64,000 nucleotides of DNA from UBA1858 sp963976865 (GCA_963976865.1 CAXBLY010000001.1:124001-188000), one strand, 5' to 3'. Counted from the first letter of the stretch, positions 47,880-54,860 are shown. Numbers and translations: made by a program. The notes: generated by a model not told the origin, from the sequence alone.

Positions 47880-47905
47880 GATTCTCGTGCTGTTACACAA
47901 GAATC
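47880..47905 (-). other. Stem-loop in front of dsrC
   Basis: A 10-bp inverted repeat, GATTCTTGTG/CACGAGAATC on the minus strand with one G-U pair and a 6-base loop, lies 42 bases upstream of the dsrC start and 14 after the dsrH stop. It has no T-run. As the 5' structure of a processed dsrC mRNA it would protect that transcript. Confidence 0.55.
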
Positions 47906-47919
47906 AATAAACCATTAAA

Positions 47920-48228
47920 CTATAACCAGGCCTGAACTGATTCATGCTCAGCCGCAAGGTCTACAAAGCCGCTGTAATCAACCACTTTGATTCCCTCTGC
48001 AACATTACTTTCATCTAAGCCGCGTGCTTTCAAGTCAGGACCAAGCACATAAAAAGAAACATTTGCCATTGCATCAGCAACGTCTTTCGAATGTTTTGTG
48101 CCTTTCATTGCTGCGACAACACCATCTTCGATAAGCAGAACCGAACTACCGGCTTTAGCTAAACGCATGCATGAATCAAGTGAATTCTTCTCAAAAGGAC
48201 TTTTATTTACTGTATGTAGCATTGCCAT
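47920..48228 (-). CDS. dsrH: DsrH, sulfur-transfer subunit
   Basis: 102 residues, TusB/DsrH family. Together with DsrE and DsrF it forms the cytoplasmic hexamer that hands sulfur to DsrC. The family cysteine is present at C20 in SLDSCMRL. An AGAGG ribosome site precedes the start. Gene order dsrE-dsrF-dsrH-dsrC is that of other sulfur oxidisers. Confidence 0.95.
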   Translation of the reverse strand: MAMLHTVNKSPFEKNSLDSCMRLAKAGSSVLLIEDGVVAAMKGTKHSKDVADAMANVSFYVLGPDLKARGLDESNVAEGIKVVDYSGFVDLAAEHESVQAWL

Positions 48229-48240
48229 ATACTTAAACCT

Positions 48241-48660
48241 CTAAAAACTAAATACGACGTCTTGCTGATCAATTACCTCAGCAAGTTCCTGGCGTGAAAC
48301 AAGATGAATAGAGTCTTTTTCAGCCCAGTCGTCATCTTCATCTTCGTATTTCAAATCCTGCAGATCATCTAAACTCAAGCCGCGCTCTTCCAGCGACTCT
48401 TTCTCGATGTATATCTTTTTAATGTCGTAGTCACCTAATGCAGAATACGTAGGAGAAAAATTCTTCATCCCGATTTCTTCGGTATTTTGACCCTTCATTA
48501 ACTGATAAACACCATCGTCTGCAAATACCAGACTGACGTCCTGATCAAATGCTGCAGCAATTAATACAACTTCTAAAGATTCAAGTGCATAGATTGTTCC
48601 GTAAGGTGACTTACGGTTCATATACATGAATTTTTTTACGACCTGATCACCGTCTTCCAT
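48241..48660 (-). CDS. dsrF: DsrF, sulfur-relay subunit
   Basis: 139 residues, TusC/DsrF family, structural partner in the DsrEFH hexamer. It has no cysteine, so it is not itself a sulfur carrier. The frame is open up to 48687, but the ATG at 48660 is preferred: it has a GGAG Shine-Dalgarno at the right distance, gives the typical start MEDGDQVVKKFMYMNRKSPYG, and avoids overlap with dsrE. Confidence 0.94.
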   Translation of the reverse strand: MEDGDQVVKKFMYMNRKSPYGTIYALESLEVVLIAAAFDQDVSLVFADDGVYQLMKGQNTEEIGMKNFSPTYSALGDYDIKKIYIEKESLEERGLSLDDLQDLKYEDEDDDWAEKDSIHLVSRQELAEVIDQQDVVFSF

Positions 48661-48676
48661 AATAAATCTCCTTAGA

Positions 48677-49069
48677 CTAGTCGCCAAACACGACCATACG
48701 GTCCGCCTGAATGCCTGCTTCGATTAACTGGCCCAAGCCAGAAATTCGAAACCCTTCTGCCACGTTGTTTGAAGTCTTGCCATTACGTTTGGCTTCATCT
48801 TCATCCAGCATGCCGCGACGTTGAGCTGCAGCTACACATAACACTAAATCTACATTGTGTTCTTTTGCCAGCTCAGACCATCTGTTAGGTATATGTCGAT
48901 CATCCTGCGGTGGAACCGCAAGTGAAGTTCCGTTATTCACACCGTCGTGATAGAAAAACACGCGGAAAACCTCGTGCCCTTTTCCTATCGCTGCCTTGGC
49001 AAACTCAAATGCCGAGTCAGACGCCTGATGAGTATATGGTCCTTCATTAACTAATATTCCAAATTTCAC
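48677..49069 (-). CDS. dsrE: DsrE, sulfur-accepting subunit
   Basis: 130 residues, TusD/DsrE family. DsrE is the sulfur-carrying subunit of DsrEFH; its active cysteine is C78 in LVLCVAAAQRRGM, the same position as in Allochromatium. DsrEFH with dsrL is diagnostic of oxidative sulfur metabolism. The gene starts 18 bases after dsrB. Confidence 0.96.
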   Translation of the reverse strand: MKFGILVNEGPYTHQASDSAFEFAKAAIGKGHEVFRVFFYHDGVNNGTSLAVPPQDDRHIPNRWSELAKEHNVDLVLCVAAAQRRGMLDEDEAKRNGKTSNNVAEGFRISGLGQLIEAGIQADRMVVFGD

Positions 49070-49087
49070 CGATAAACTCCCTTATCT

Positions 49088-50161
49088 CTAGAAACGAATA
49101 TGGGTAGAAGAGTTAAGGCTGCGACGAGCGCCTCTCCAGTTATCAATGTGGAACTTGGTGAATGGAAGACCGGTTAATTCAAAGAATCGAGGCCAGCCAA
49201 CTCGCTCAACCCAGTCATTTATTCTTTCCCAGTCACGCGCATCTTCTTTATATGCAGTCAGAATACGTTTTACGATAGCTGTTGCTTCTGGCCAGCGTGG
49301 CGGGTTATTCGGGATGCCTGCAGCAACAAGCTTCTGGAATGTTGGCTTGCCACGTGCGTTTGAGTGATTACCACCTACCCAGATTGCAAGTTTTGAATGC
49401 TCAGCATCGTTAATCTGCATCGGAGGACATGGCGGGAAGCAAGCACCGCAGCAAATGCATTTTTTCTCATCCACTTCCAGTGAAGGCTTGCCGTTAACCA
49501 GCGCTGGTCTGATCGCAGCCACAGGGCAACGAGCTACAACTGAAGGTCTTTCACATACGTTTGACACCAGGTCATGATTGATTTTAGGTGGCTTGGTATG
49601 TTGAACGTTAATTGCGATATCACCTTGACCACCACAGTTAATCTGGCAGCAGGATGTCGTGATATGTACACGGTTTGGCATGTTGTTCTCTTTGAACTCA
49701 TCAATAAGTTCATCCATCATTGCTTTAACAACACCTGATGCATCAGTGCCTGGAATATCGCAGTGTAACCAGCCCTGTGTGTGAGAAATCATCGCGACTG
49801 AATTCTTGGTACCACCAACGACAAAGCCCTCTGCTTCCAGAGCATCAATCATTGGCTGCACTTTTGCCTCATCAGCCACCATATATTCAATGTTTGAGCG
49901 GATAGTGAATCGAACATATCCGTCAGCATACTTGTCACCAATGTCGCAAAGTGTACGCAAAGTAAATACGTCGAGAATTCGCTGTGTTCCGGCACGGACC
50001 GTCCAGATCTGGTCACCATTTTTTGCTACGTGAAGCAAAACACCAGGGCGTGGATGTTCATGATAATCCCATGAGCCATAATTTTTGCGCATCACTGGAT
50101 GCATGTATTGAAATCCGTCAGGACATCCTGACTCTATTGGTGCTCGATGTTCTTGTGCCAT
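49088..50161 (-). CDS. dsrB: Dissimilatory sulfite reductase beta subunit DsrB
   Basis: 357 residues. DsrB carries the catalytic siroheme site of the alpha2beta2 enzyme that, in this pathway, oxidises reduced sulfur to sulfite. The siroheme/cluster region is around TSCCQINCGGQGD (C171, C172, C176) and C212 in ARCPVAAI. The inserted ferredoxin has C235/C238/C241/C245 in KKCICCGACFPPCPP. It follows dsrA after a 97-base gap that contains a stem-loop. Confidence 0.98.
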   Translation of the reverse strand: MAQEHRAPIESGCPDGFQYMHPVMRKNYGSWDYHEHPRPGVLLHVAKNGDQIWTVRAGTQRILDVFTLRTLCDIGDKYADGYVRFTIRSNIEYMVADEAKVQPMIDALEAEGFVVGGTKNSVAMISHTQGWLHCDIPGTDASGVVKAMMDELIDEFKENNMPNRVHITTSCCQINCGGQGDIAINVQHTKPPKINHDLVSNVCERPSVVARCPVAAIRPALVNGKPSLEVDEKKCICCGACFPPCPPMQINDAEHSKLAIWVGGNHSNARGKPTFQKLVAAGIPNNPPRWPEATAIVKRILTAYKEDARDWERINDWVERVGWPRFFELTGLPFTKFHIDNWRGARRSLNSSTHIRF

Positions 50162-50183
50162 GTTTTTTATATCTCCAAACTAT

Positions 50184-50208
50184 AAGCCCGCATATAACAT
50201 GCAGGCTT
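50184..50208 (-). other. Stem-loop between dsrA and dsrB
   Basis: AAGCC and GCAT pair with ATGC and GGCTT (nine base pairs with one mismatch, 5-base loop), 23 bases before the dsrB start. No T-run follows. It could stabilise dsrA mRNA or set the relative yield of the two subunits. Confidence 0.45.
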
Positions 50209-50258
50209 TAGTGACTTTATATAAACGTAAGTTAAAATTCTTTCTTCAATACCGAAGA

Positions 50259-51518
50259 TCAGCTAGCTGCTTTTTCTTCTGCCTTGCGATTAAACCACTT
50301 CTCAGCTTCCTCGTCCCATCCATCCATACGTACGTATGAGCTTTGACGAGGCTCGTTAACCATGTTTGGATCGACTTCAATTCCAACACCTTCCAGGAAG
50401 TTAACCAGTCCAATACGCTCAACCATCTCTCCACAACGTTCGTGTTCCAGGCCATTTTCAGCCCAGAAATCGATAGTCTCTTCAGCCATCTCTGTAAGCT
50501 TTTCGTAATCTTCTTCAGTTTCCAGCTTCATAAATGGAACAACAACAGTGCCCATCAAATCACCGATCTTAAGAGTACGCTTACCACCAATAAGTATTGT
50601 TGCGCCTTTGTCGTCACCCGGAGAAAGTGCTTTCACCATCACATTCATACAATGCATGCAACGAACACAGTTTCGGTTATCAACATCCATGGTGTCGTCA
50701 TCTTTAAGTGACAATGCTTTAGTTGGGCAACGAGTAACAACGTTATCTATTACATATTCGCGACCTTTACGTGCCACGAATTTCTTGACTTCTTCCTGAT
50801 CCACTTTCATGTCATCGCGCCATGTGCCGATGATGGCAAAGTCAGAACGTTCAATAGAGTTCATGCAGTCATTACCACAACCCGATACCTTGAATTTGAA
50901 CTTGTATGGTAGTGCTGGACGATGAACATCATCAGTAAAGTTGTTTAGAAGTGTGCGATGAATTTTCATTTCATCCAGATTGGACATTTCACAACGTGCT
51001 GCACCCACGCATGACATTCCAGTTCGTACACATGGGCCTGCACCACCGAGGTCCCAGCCGTATTCATTAATTTCATCAAAGAAGTGCTGTGTGTTCTCGG
51101 TAGACGTACCGATGAACATAATATTTCCTGTCTGACCATGGAAAGTGACCAAACCTGAACCCCATTTTTCCCAGCTGTCACCAAGCTGGCGCAGCATATC
51201 TGTAGAATAGTAGTTACCTGCTGGAGGCTGAACACGAAGGGTATGGAATTCTTTTGATTCAGGGAACGAGCTGCCTACTTCAGAGAAACGTGGAATGATG
51301 CCGGAACCGTAACCAAAGACACTGACTGTTCCACCTTTCCAGTAACCTTTACGTGTTTCGTATGAGTGCTCTAACTGACCTAACAAGTCATTTGCCATGC
51401 CGCTTATTCTGGTGTCATCATGTTTGTCACGAAGACGTTTAATTCCAGAAATGAAACTAGGCCATGGTCCATTCTCTAACTCATCAAGCATTGGGGTATC
51501 ATGATGCTGGTCAGCCAT
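50259..51518 (-). CDS. dsrA: Dissimilatory sulfite reductase alpha subunit DsrA
   Basis: 419 residues. DsrA pairs with DsrB in cytoplasmic siroheme sulfite reductase working in the oxidative direction. The siroheme/[4Fe-4S] ligands are C170-x5-C176 (MSCVGAARC) and C214-x3-C218 (SGCGNDC); the ferredoxin domain has C264 and C284/C287/C290. An AGGAG ribosome site stands nine bases before the ATG. It is the first gene of the operon, with about 170 bases of probable leader RNA. Confidence 0.98.
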   Translation of the reverse strand: MADQHHDTPMLDELENGPWPSFISGIKRLRDKHDDTRISGMANDLLGQLEHSYETRKGYWKGGTVSVFGYGSGIIPRFSEVGSSFPESKEFHTLRVQPPAGNYYSTDMLRQLGDSWEKWGSGLVTFHGQTGNIMFIGTSTENTQHFFDEINEYGWDLGGAGPCVRTGMSCVGAARCEMSNLDEMKIHRTLLNNFTDDVHRPALPYKFKFKVSGCGNDCMNSIERSDFAIIGTWRDDMKVDQEEVKKFVARKGREYVIDNVVTRCPTKALSLKDDDTMDVDNRNCVRCMHCMNVMVKALSPGDDKGATILIGGKRTLKIGDLMGTVVVPFMKLETEEDYEKLTEMAEETIDFWAENGLEHERCGEMVERIGLVNFLEGVGIEVDPNMVNEPRQSSYVRMDGWDEEAEKWFNRKAEEKAAS

Positions 51519-51629
51519 ATTTAATTCTCCTAATTCGCCAGTTAATTAATAACTTGGGGTTGTATTATTCCACGCGCAGAACAGCCTAAATTACCGGCTG
51601 CTTATAGAGTGGCAGTCTAGAGTTGAAGG

Positions 51630-51683
51630 GTTGAGATCAAAATCCTACCTATGGGGTGCGGGGGGTTACCCAGGTTATCTCAA
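51630..51683 (-). promoter_or_regulatory. Nested inverted repeat in the dsrA leader
   Basis: Three nested arms are visible: GTTGAGAT (51630-51637) with ATCTCAAC (51676-51683), ACCT (51647-51650) with AGGT (51671-51674), and GGGT (51654-51657) with ACCC (51667-51670) around a G-rich loop. As RNA this would be the first structure of the dsr transcript if the promoter at 51700-51729 is used. It could equally be a DNA operator. Confidence 0.5.
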
Positions 51684-51699
51684 CAGGGATATAGCACCA

Positions 51700-51729
51700 T
51701 AAATATTTATAATAACCCTCTCTTGTCAA
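51700..51729 (-). promoter_or_regulatory. Candidate dsr operon promoter
   Basis: On the minus strand a perfect -35 box TTGACA (51729-51724) is followed 18 bases later by ATATTT (51705-51700), a fair -10. Transcription would begin near 51692, just before the nested inverted repeat and about 175 bases before the dsrA start. Confidence 0.4.
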
Positions 51730-51903
51730 ATATACTAAAGTATTAATTTATCTATATATAACAATCGGTTAAATAATCATTGACCATACAGCATCAGTTA
51801 ATCGTGCTACCTTGTGTTATTGCTGCAGCTTAGCAGAAATATTATATAAATAAGTAAAACGTTAACCAGCTCGCAACTAATTTGCCCTAATCCATAAATC
51901 ACT

Positions 51904-52773
51904 ATGTATGACTTTGAATCTGACTATTCCAGCTGGCGCGATTTTAAATTAGCACATCGCACTCAACAATCTCAGATTGTGCCAGTCTCGATTGCAGACC
52001 CGAATGTCCTATCCCGACAGGAACTTGCCCAATTAAAGACTCAATGCGAGAACGATAATTTTGCGATTTATCGTCTTGAACATCTTTCGCACGCGAATAA
52101 AACCTCAATACGCGCGATGGCCAGCCAGATTGGCATGCATTCCCTGGATCAGAATTTATGCGCCGATAACGACAGTATCTCCTCATTGCAAGTCATGGAT
52201 CTCGGGCGCGCTCGTGGTTATATTCCTTACACGGCCAAAGCGCTTAACTGGCACACTGACGGCTACTACAATCCAATCCACCAGCATATTCGTTCTTTCA
52301 TGCTTCACTGTATACAGAACGCGCCATCCGGCGGAGAAAATATGCTTATTAATCATGAGCTTATATACATACAACTGCGTGATGAAAATCCGCAACTCAT
52401 CGCCGCATTAATGCAGCCCGATGCACTTACCATCCCTGCAAATATTGAAAATGGCATAGAAATGCGTCCCGCTCAAAGTGGGCCCGTATTTTACAGAGAC
52501 AGTACAAGTGATACATTGCAGATGCGTTATACCGCCAGATCCCGCAGTATCCAGTGGAAGCAGGATAAGCACATTCAGCGCGCCGTTGGTGTGATTGAGG
52601 AACTGCTCGAAGATAGTAATTACGTGCTTAATTACACCTTGAAACGTGGTGAAGGATTGGTATGTAACAATATTCTTCATGGACGCAGCGCCTTTACAAA
52701 TGGGAATATTCCTCAGCAACAACGAGTCATGTATCGTGCTCGCTCCTATAATCGATTATTTAACGATCAATAA
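51904..52773 (+). CDS. TauD/TfdA-like Fe(II)/2-oxoglutarate dioxygenase
   Basis: 289 residues. A double-stranded beta-helix oxygenase of the TauD / gamma-butyrobetaine hydroxylase superfamily. The iron triad fits H117-x-D119 (in NWHTDGYYN) and H259 (in NILHGRS); R274 or R278 is the likely 2-oxoglutarate arginine. The substrate is unknown; TauD relatives act on taurine, alkylsulfonates or sulfate esters, so a sulfur compound is conceivable here but not shown. It heads a plus-strand set of small genes divergent from dsrA, with ten bases to the next start. Confidence 0.8.
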   Translation: MYDFESDYSSWRDFKLAHRTQQSQIVPVSIADPNVLSRQELAQLKTQCENDNFAIYRLEHLSHANKTSIRAMASQIGMHSLDQNLCADNDSISSLQVMDLGRARGYIPYTAKALNWHTDGYYNPIHQHIRSFMLHCIQNAPSGGENMLINHELIYIQLRDENPQLIAALMQPDALTIPANIENGIEMRPAQSGPVFYRDSTSDTLQMRYTARSRSIQWKQDKHIQRAVGVIEELLEDSNYVLNYTLKRGEGLVCNNILHGRSAFTNGNIPQQQRVMYRARSYNRLFNDQ

Positions 52774-52782
52774 GCAAACAAA

Positions 52783-52977
52783 ATGCTCCTATTAAGTGAA
52801 ATCCTCATGCAAGACCATGGCATGCAAAGTTTTGATGAATTAAAGGCGGAACTGGAAAAACGCGCCCAACAAGGTGAAATCTTTTTCCAGATGGATGTGC
52901 GCCCTCCATTCAAGGACACACCAGAAGAATGGGAAGACATTCTTGAATCCGTCTTCACCTCAACCAGGCCCAGCTAA
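52783..52977 (+). CDS. Small conserved-looking protein between dioxygenase and Cmx6-like gene
   Basis: 64 residues, not recognised. Acidic and probably alpha-helical in the first half (residues about 16-34, ELKAELEKRAQQG), then a proline- and tryptophan-containing segment (VRPPFKDTPEEWEDILESVF). No signal or membrane segment. The tight spacing (nine bases after the dioxygenase, one base before the Cmx6-like start) argues that it is a real gene of one operon. Confidence 0.65.
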   Translation: MLLLSEILMQDHGMQSFDELKAELEKRAQQGEIFFQMDVRPPFKDTPEEWEDILESVFTSTRPS

Positions 52978-52978
52978 T

Positions 52979-53668
52979 ATGATCTGGAATGACGACACAA
53001 CAAATGATGCAGTTTACGAAGTCCCGGATGATATCGTTGATGTCAATTTCAAAATCAAATGTGCACAATTGCCACTAGATCACGCCTACCAGTTATCTAC
53101 AGCGATCACCAGGGAGCTACCGTGGATTCAGGACAACGAATCTGTCGGTATACACCTTATACATGGAGCAGAATCCGGAAATGGCTGGATCCGTCCATGT
53201 GGGCCTGATGAACTCATTTTCCCCTCACGACGAACCTTATTCACAATTCGTACGCCTCAGGAACATATAGAAGATGTGCGCGTGCTTGATGGCGCATCAA
53301 TCAATGTTTGCAACGTCTCGATTGAATTCTCCAAACCCACTATTCGAAAACTATCCAAGTTAACTACCATTTTTGCACGCTATGTACTCACCGATCAGGT
53401 AGAAGATGAAAGCGCCTTCCTAAACGAGATGGTCGAATTACTGGCCGAGAAAAACATCAGACCAAAGAAGATGATGAGTGGACGGGCCCATACCATGAAA
53501 TTCCCTGATATAACGCTTAACACCCGCAGCCTGATGATTGGTGGTATCGACGTCACCGAGTCGGTATTACTGCAACAACAGGGGCTGGGAGACGGCAGAA
53601 AATTCGGCTGTGGACTATTTTTACCTCATAAGGGTATTGACGCGGTCAATGAGACACAGGAAAAATAA
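52979..53668 (+). CDS. Cas6/Cmx6-like protein (type I-MYXAN CRISPR Cas6 family), orphan
   Basis: 229 residues from the ATG at 52979, one base after the preceding stop; the frame is open further upstream but inside that gene. The overall pattern is that of Cas6/Cmx6: LPLDHAYQLSTAI near 31-43 with H35, PWIQDNESVGIHLI near 48-61, a basic middle, and the C-terminal glycine-rich loop GLGDGRKFGCGLFLP (202-216) typical of Cas6 RNA endonucleases. Cas6 cuts CRISPR repeat RNA, but no array and no other cas gene is in the window. The neighbours point to sulfur metabolism. Family call is by eye and activity is not shown. Confidence 0.75.
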   Translation: MIWNDDTTNDAVYEVPDDIVDVNFKIKCAQLPLDHAYQLSTAITRELPWIQDNESVGIHLIHGAESGNGWIRPCGPDELIFPSRRTLFTIRTPQEHIEDVRVLDGASINVCNVSIEFSKPTIRKLSKLTTIFARYVLTDQVEDESAFLNEMVELLAEKNIRPKKMMSGRAHTMKFPDITLNTRSLMIGGIDVTESVLLQQQGLGDGRKFGCGLFLPHKGIDAVNETQEK

Positions 53669-53670
53669 CG

Positions 53671-53716
53671 CCCTCAAAAATTATTGAATTTTTCAAGAAG
53701 GGGTCAGAGCCCTTTT
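53671..53716 (+). promoter_or_regulatory. Alternative stem-loops in the leader of the RspA-type gene
   Basis: AAGGG (53698-53702) can pair either with CCCT (53671-53674) across an inner AAAAATT/AATTTTT hairpin (53676-53693), or with CCCTT (53710-53714), which is followed by TT then A-rich bases. The two foldings exclude each other. The GGGGTCAGAGCCC part also resembles a common extragenic palindrome of gammaproteobacteria. It lies 20 bases before the start codon. Confidence 0.35.
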
Positions 53717-53735
53717 AAAATAGGAGAATAAATAT

Positions 53736-54077
53736 ATGCCGATTGAAGTTAATGGAAAGTCTATTGAAACCACGCCGAGCGGATTTTTGGTCAACATTGA
53801 AGACTGGTCGGAAGCGCTTGCTGAAGTTATTGCCAAGGAAGAAGGTGTTGTACTCACTGACAGACATTGGGATGTAGTTAACTACTTGCGTGATGAGTTT
53901 ATCAATAATGCAGGTAATCAGCCTAATACACGCAACATGGTTAAGGCCATGACGAAACTGTGGGGTGACAAAAGCGTTAACGCAAAAACACTTTATGACC
54001 TGTTCCCCGGCGACCCCAGCAAGCAGGGCGGCAGAATCGGCGGTTTACCTGAAAGTCGACGAAAAGGCGGTTACTAG
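53736..54077 (+). CDS. DsrC/TusE homologue lacking both C-terminal cysteines (RspA type)
   Basis: 113 residues, clearly of the DsrC/TusE family: start MPIEVNGKSIETTPSGFLVN, a DRHWDVVNYLRDEF helix and the LYDLFPGDPSKQGGRIGGLP arm. The arm ends ESRRKGGY: both positions that carry sulfur-active cysteines in DsrC are glycine here, and the protein has no cysteine at all. Such paralogues have been named RspA (regulatory sulfur-related protein), so it cannot carry sulfur and may regulate or compete with DsrC. An AGGAG ribosome site precedes the ATG. Confidence 0.88.
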   Translation: MPIEVNGKSIETTPSGFLVNIEDWSEALAEVIAKEEGVVLTDRHWDVVNYLRDEFINNAGNQPNTRNMVKAMTKLWGDKSVNAKTLYDLFPGDPSKQGGRIGGLPESRRKGGY

Positions 54078-54170
54078 TTCACATACTCTCTATCGGGATA
54101 CATATCAGACTTATAAATTGAATTAGTATTTACCCATAGAATTTGAAATTTATCTACATTCGGAGGGCCC

Positions 54171-54374
54171 ATGAGCTCCAAGCAAGACAAAATCAAAAAA
54201 ATGATAGAAATGCAAAAGAAGTTCATCGAGCTGGATCGCGCTCGCGGTGTTACGGCCAAAGAATACTTCACACCTGAAGAAGGCGCAGAGTTAAGCGGCT
54301 ACCGTGAAGAATATTCCAAGCTGGCCATGGACGTTGTCGAAGTTGCACACAAAGAAAAAGGCTCGCACGCCTAG
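54171..54374 (+). CDS. Small protein downstream of the RspA-type gene, unknown function
   Basis: 67 residues, not recognised. A charged helical N-terminus (SKQDKIKKMIEMQKKFIEL) precedes a segment YFTPEEGAELSGYREEYSKLAM and an alpha-helical end. No membrane segment, no cysteine. A strong Shine-Dalgarno (CGGAGG) precedes the ATG, and the intrinsic terminator follows within 30 bases, so it is the last gene of the module. Confidence 0.7.
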   Translation: MSSKQDKIKKMIEMQKKFIELDRARGVTAKEYFTPEEGAELSGYREEYSKLAMDVVEVAHKEKGSHA

Positions 54375-54396
54375 CCTTCTGCAGCAATATCCACTT

Positions 54397-54425
54397 TAAA
54401 AAGCCGCGTATATCGCGGCTTTTTT
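54397..54425 (+). terminator. Rho-independent terminator of the dioxygenase-RspA module
   Basis: A perfect GC-rich stem AGCCGCG/CGCGGCT (54402-54408 with 54414-54420), a 5-base loop, an A-run before and a run of T after it: a textbook bidirectional-looking intrinsic terminator 22 bases after the last gene. Confidence 0.9.
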
Positions 54426-54701
54426 ATGCGCAAAATGTTTTGCTGCGCTAACTTAATATTGAACTCAAGCAATATTTTATAGCCCATTGCCAGCTATCAA
54501 TCTCACTCCATTCTTTCACTAATCATTTTGCACCAGAGTTAACCCGAGACTTTTGTTAAAGGTTTACAAACCAGTTCTCTATTAGACAGCACTAAATTGT
54601 GAACTATTACACGAAAAACTTAGGCAAATTTAAGCTTAATGTAACTCTAGCTAGGTAGAATTTTATTTATCAGGAAATTCGAAAATAACAGGGGAAATAT
54701 T
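54426..54701. other. AT-rich intergenic stretch
   Basis: About 275 bases without a recognisable gene after the terminator. It should hold the promoter for the small acidic gene that follows. No convincing -35/-10 pair or repeat is seen. Confidence 0.4.
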
Positions 54702-54860
54702 ATGCCTAAAGATGATGAGCGCCAAATTGACAACCTGGAAGAAGAGTACATCGAACCATCTGATGTTATTACTCCACAAAAAAATGCTGGCGAAAACTCC
54801 AAGCAAAACGCAGATGCAAACAAGCTCAATCTGGAAGATATAAGAACAGCTGGTTTCTAA
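54702..54860 (+). CDS. Small acidic protein, unknown function
   Basis: A 52-residue frame (MPKDDERQIDNLEEEYIEPS at the start, ending IRTAGF). A good ribosome-binding stretch (CAGGGGAAAT) precedes the ATG. The product is strongly acidic, polar and without cysteine, aromatic core or membrane segment, so it may be disordered. It stands alone after a terminator. Not recognised; real gene status is plausible from the ribosome site and composition. Confidence 0.5.
   Translation: MPKDDERQIDNLEEEYIEPSDVITPQKNAGENSKQNADANKLNLEDIRTAGF

Larger units (their letters stand above)
51519..51903. promoter_or_regulatory. Divergent regulatory region between dsrA and the dioxygenase module
   Basis: This 385-base gap holds no gene. 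It contains, from dsrA outward, a leader with a nested inverted repeat (51630-51683), a candidate minus-strand promoter (51700-51729), a 12-base perfect palindrome ATAAATATTTAT (51698-51709), and an AT-rich stretch that should hold the plus-strand promoter, where no good box pair is visible. Confidence 0.6.

Noticed and set aside
51661..51670. GGGGTTACCC as a regulator palindrome
   Set aside because: The core is not a true inverted repeat (GGGTTACCC differs from its reverse complement); it is explained as part of the nested leader structure.
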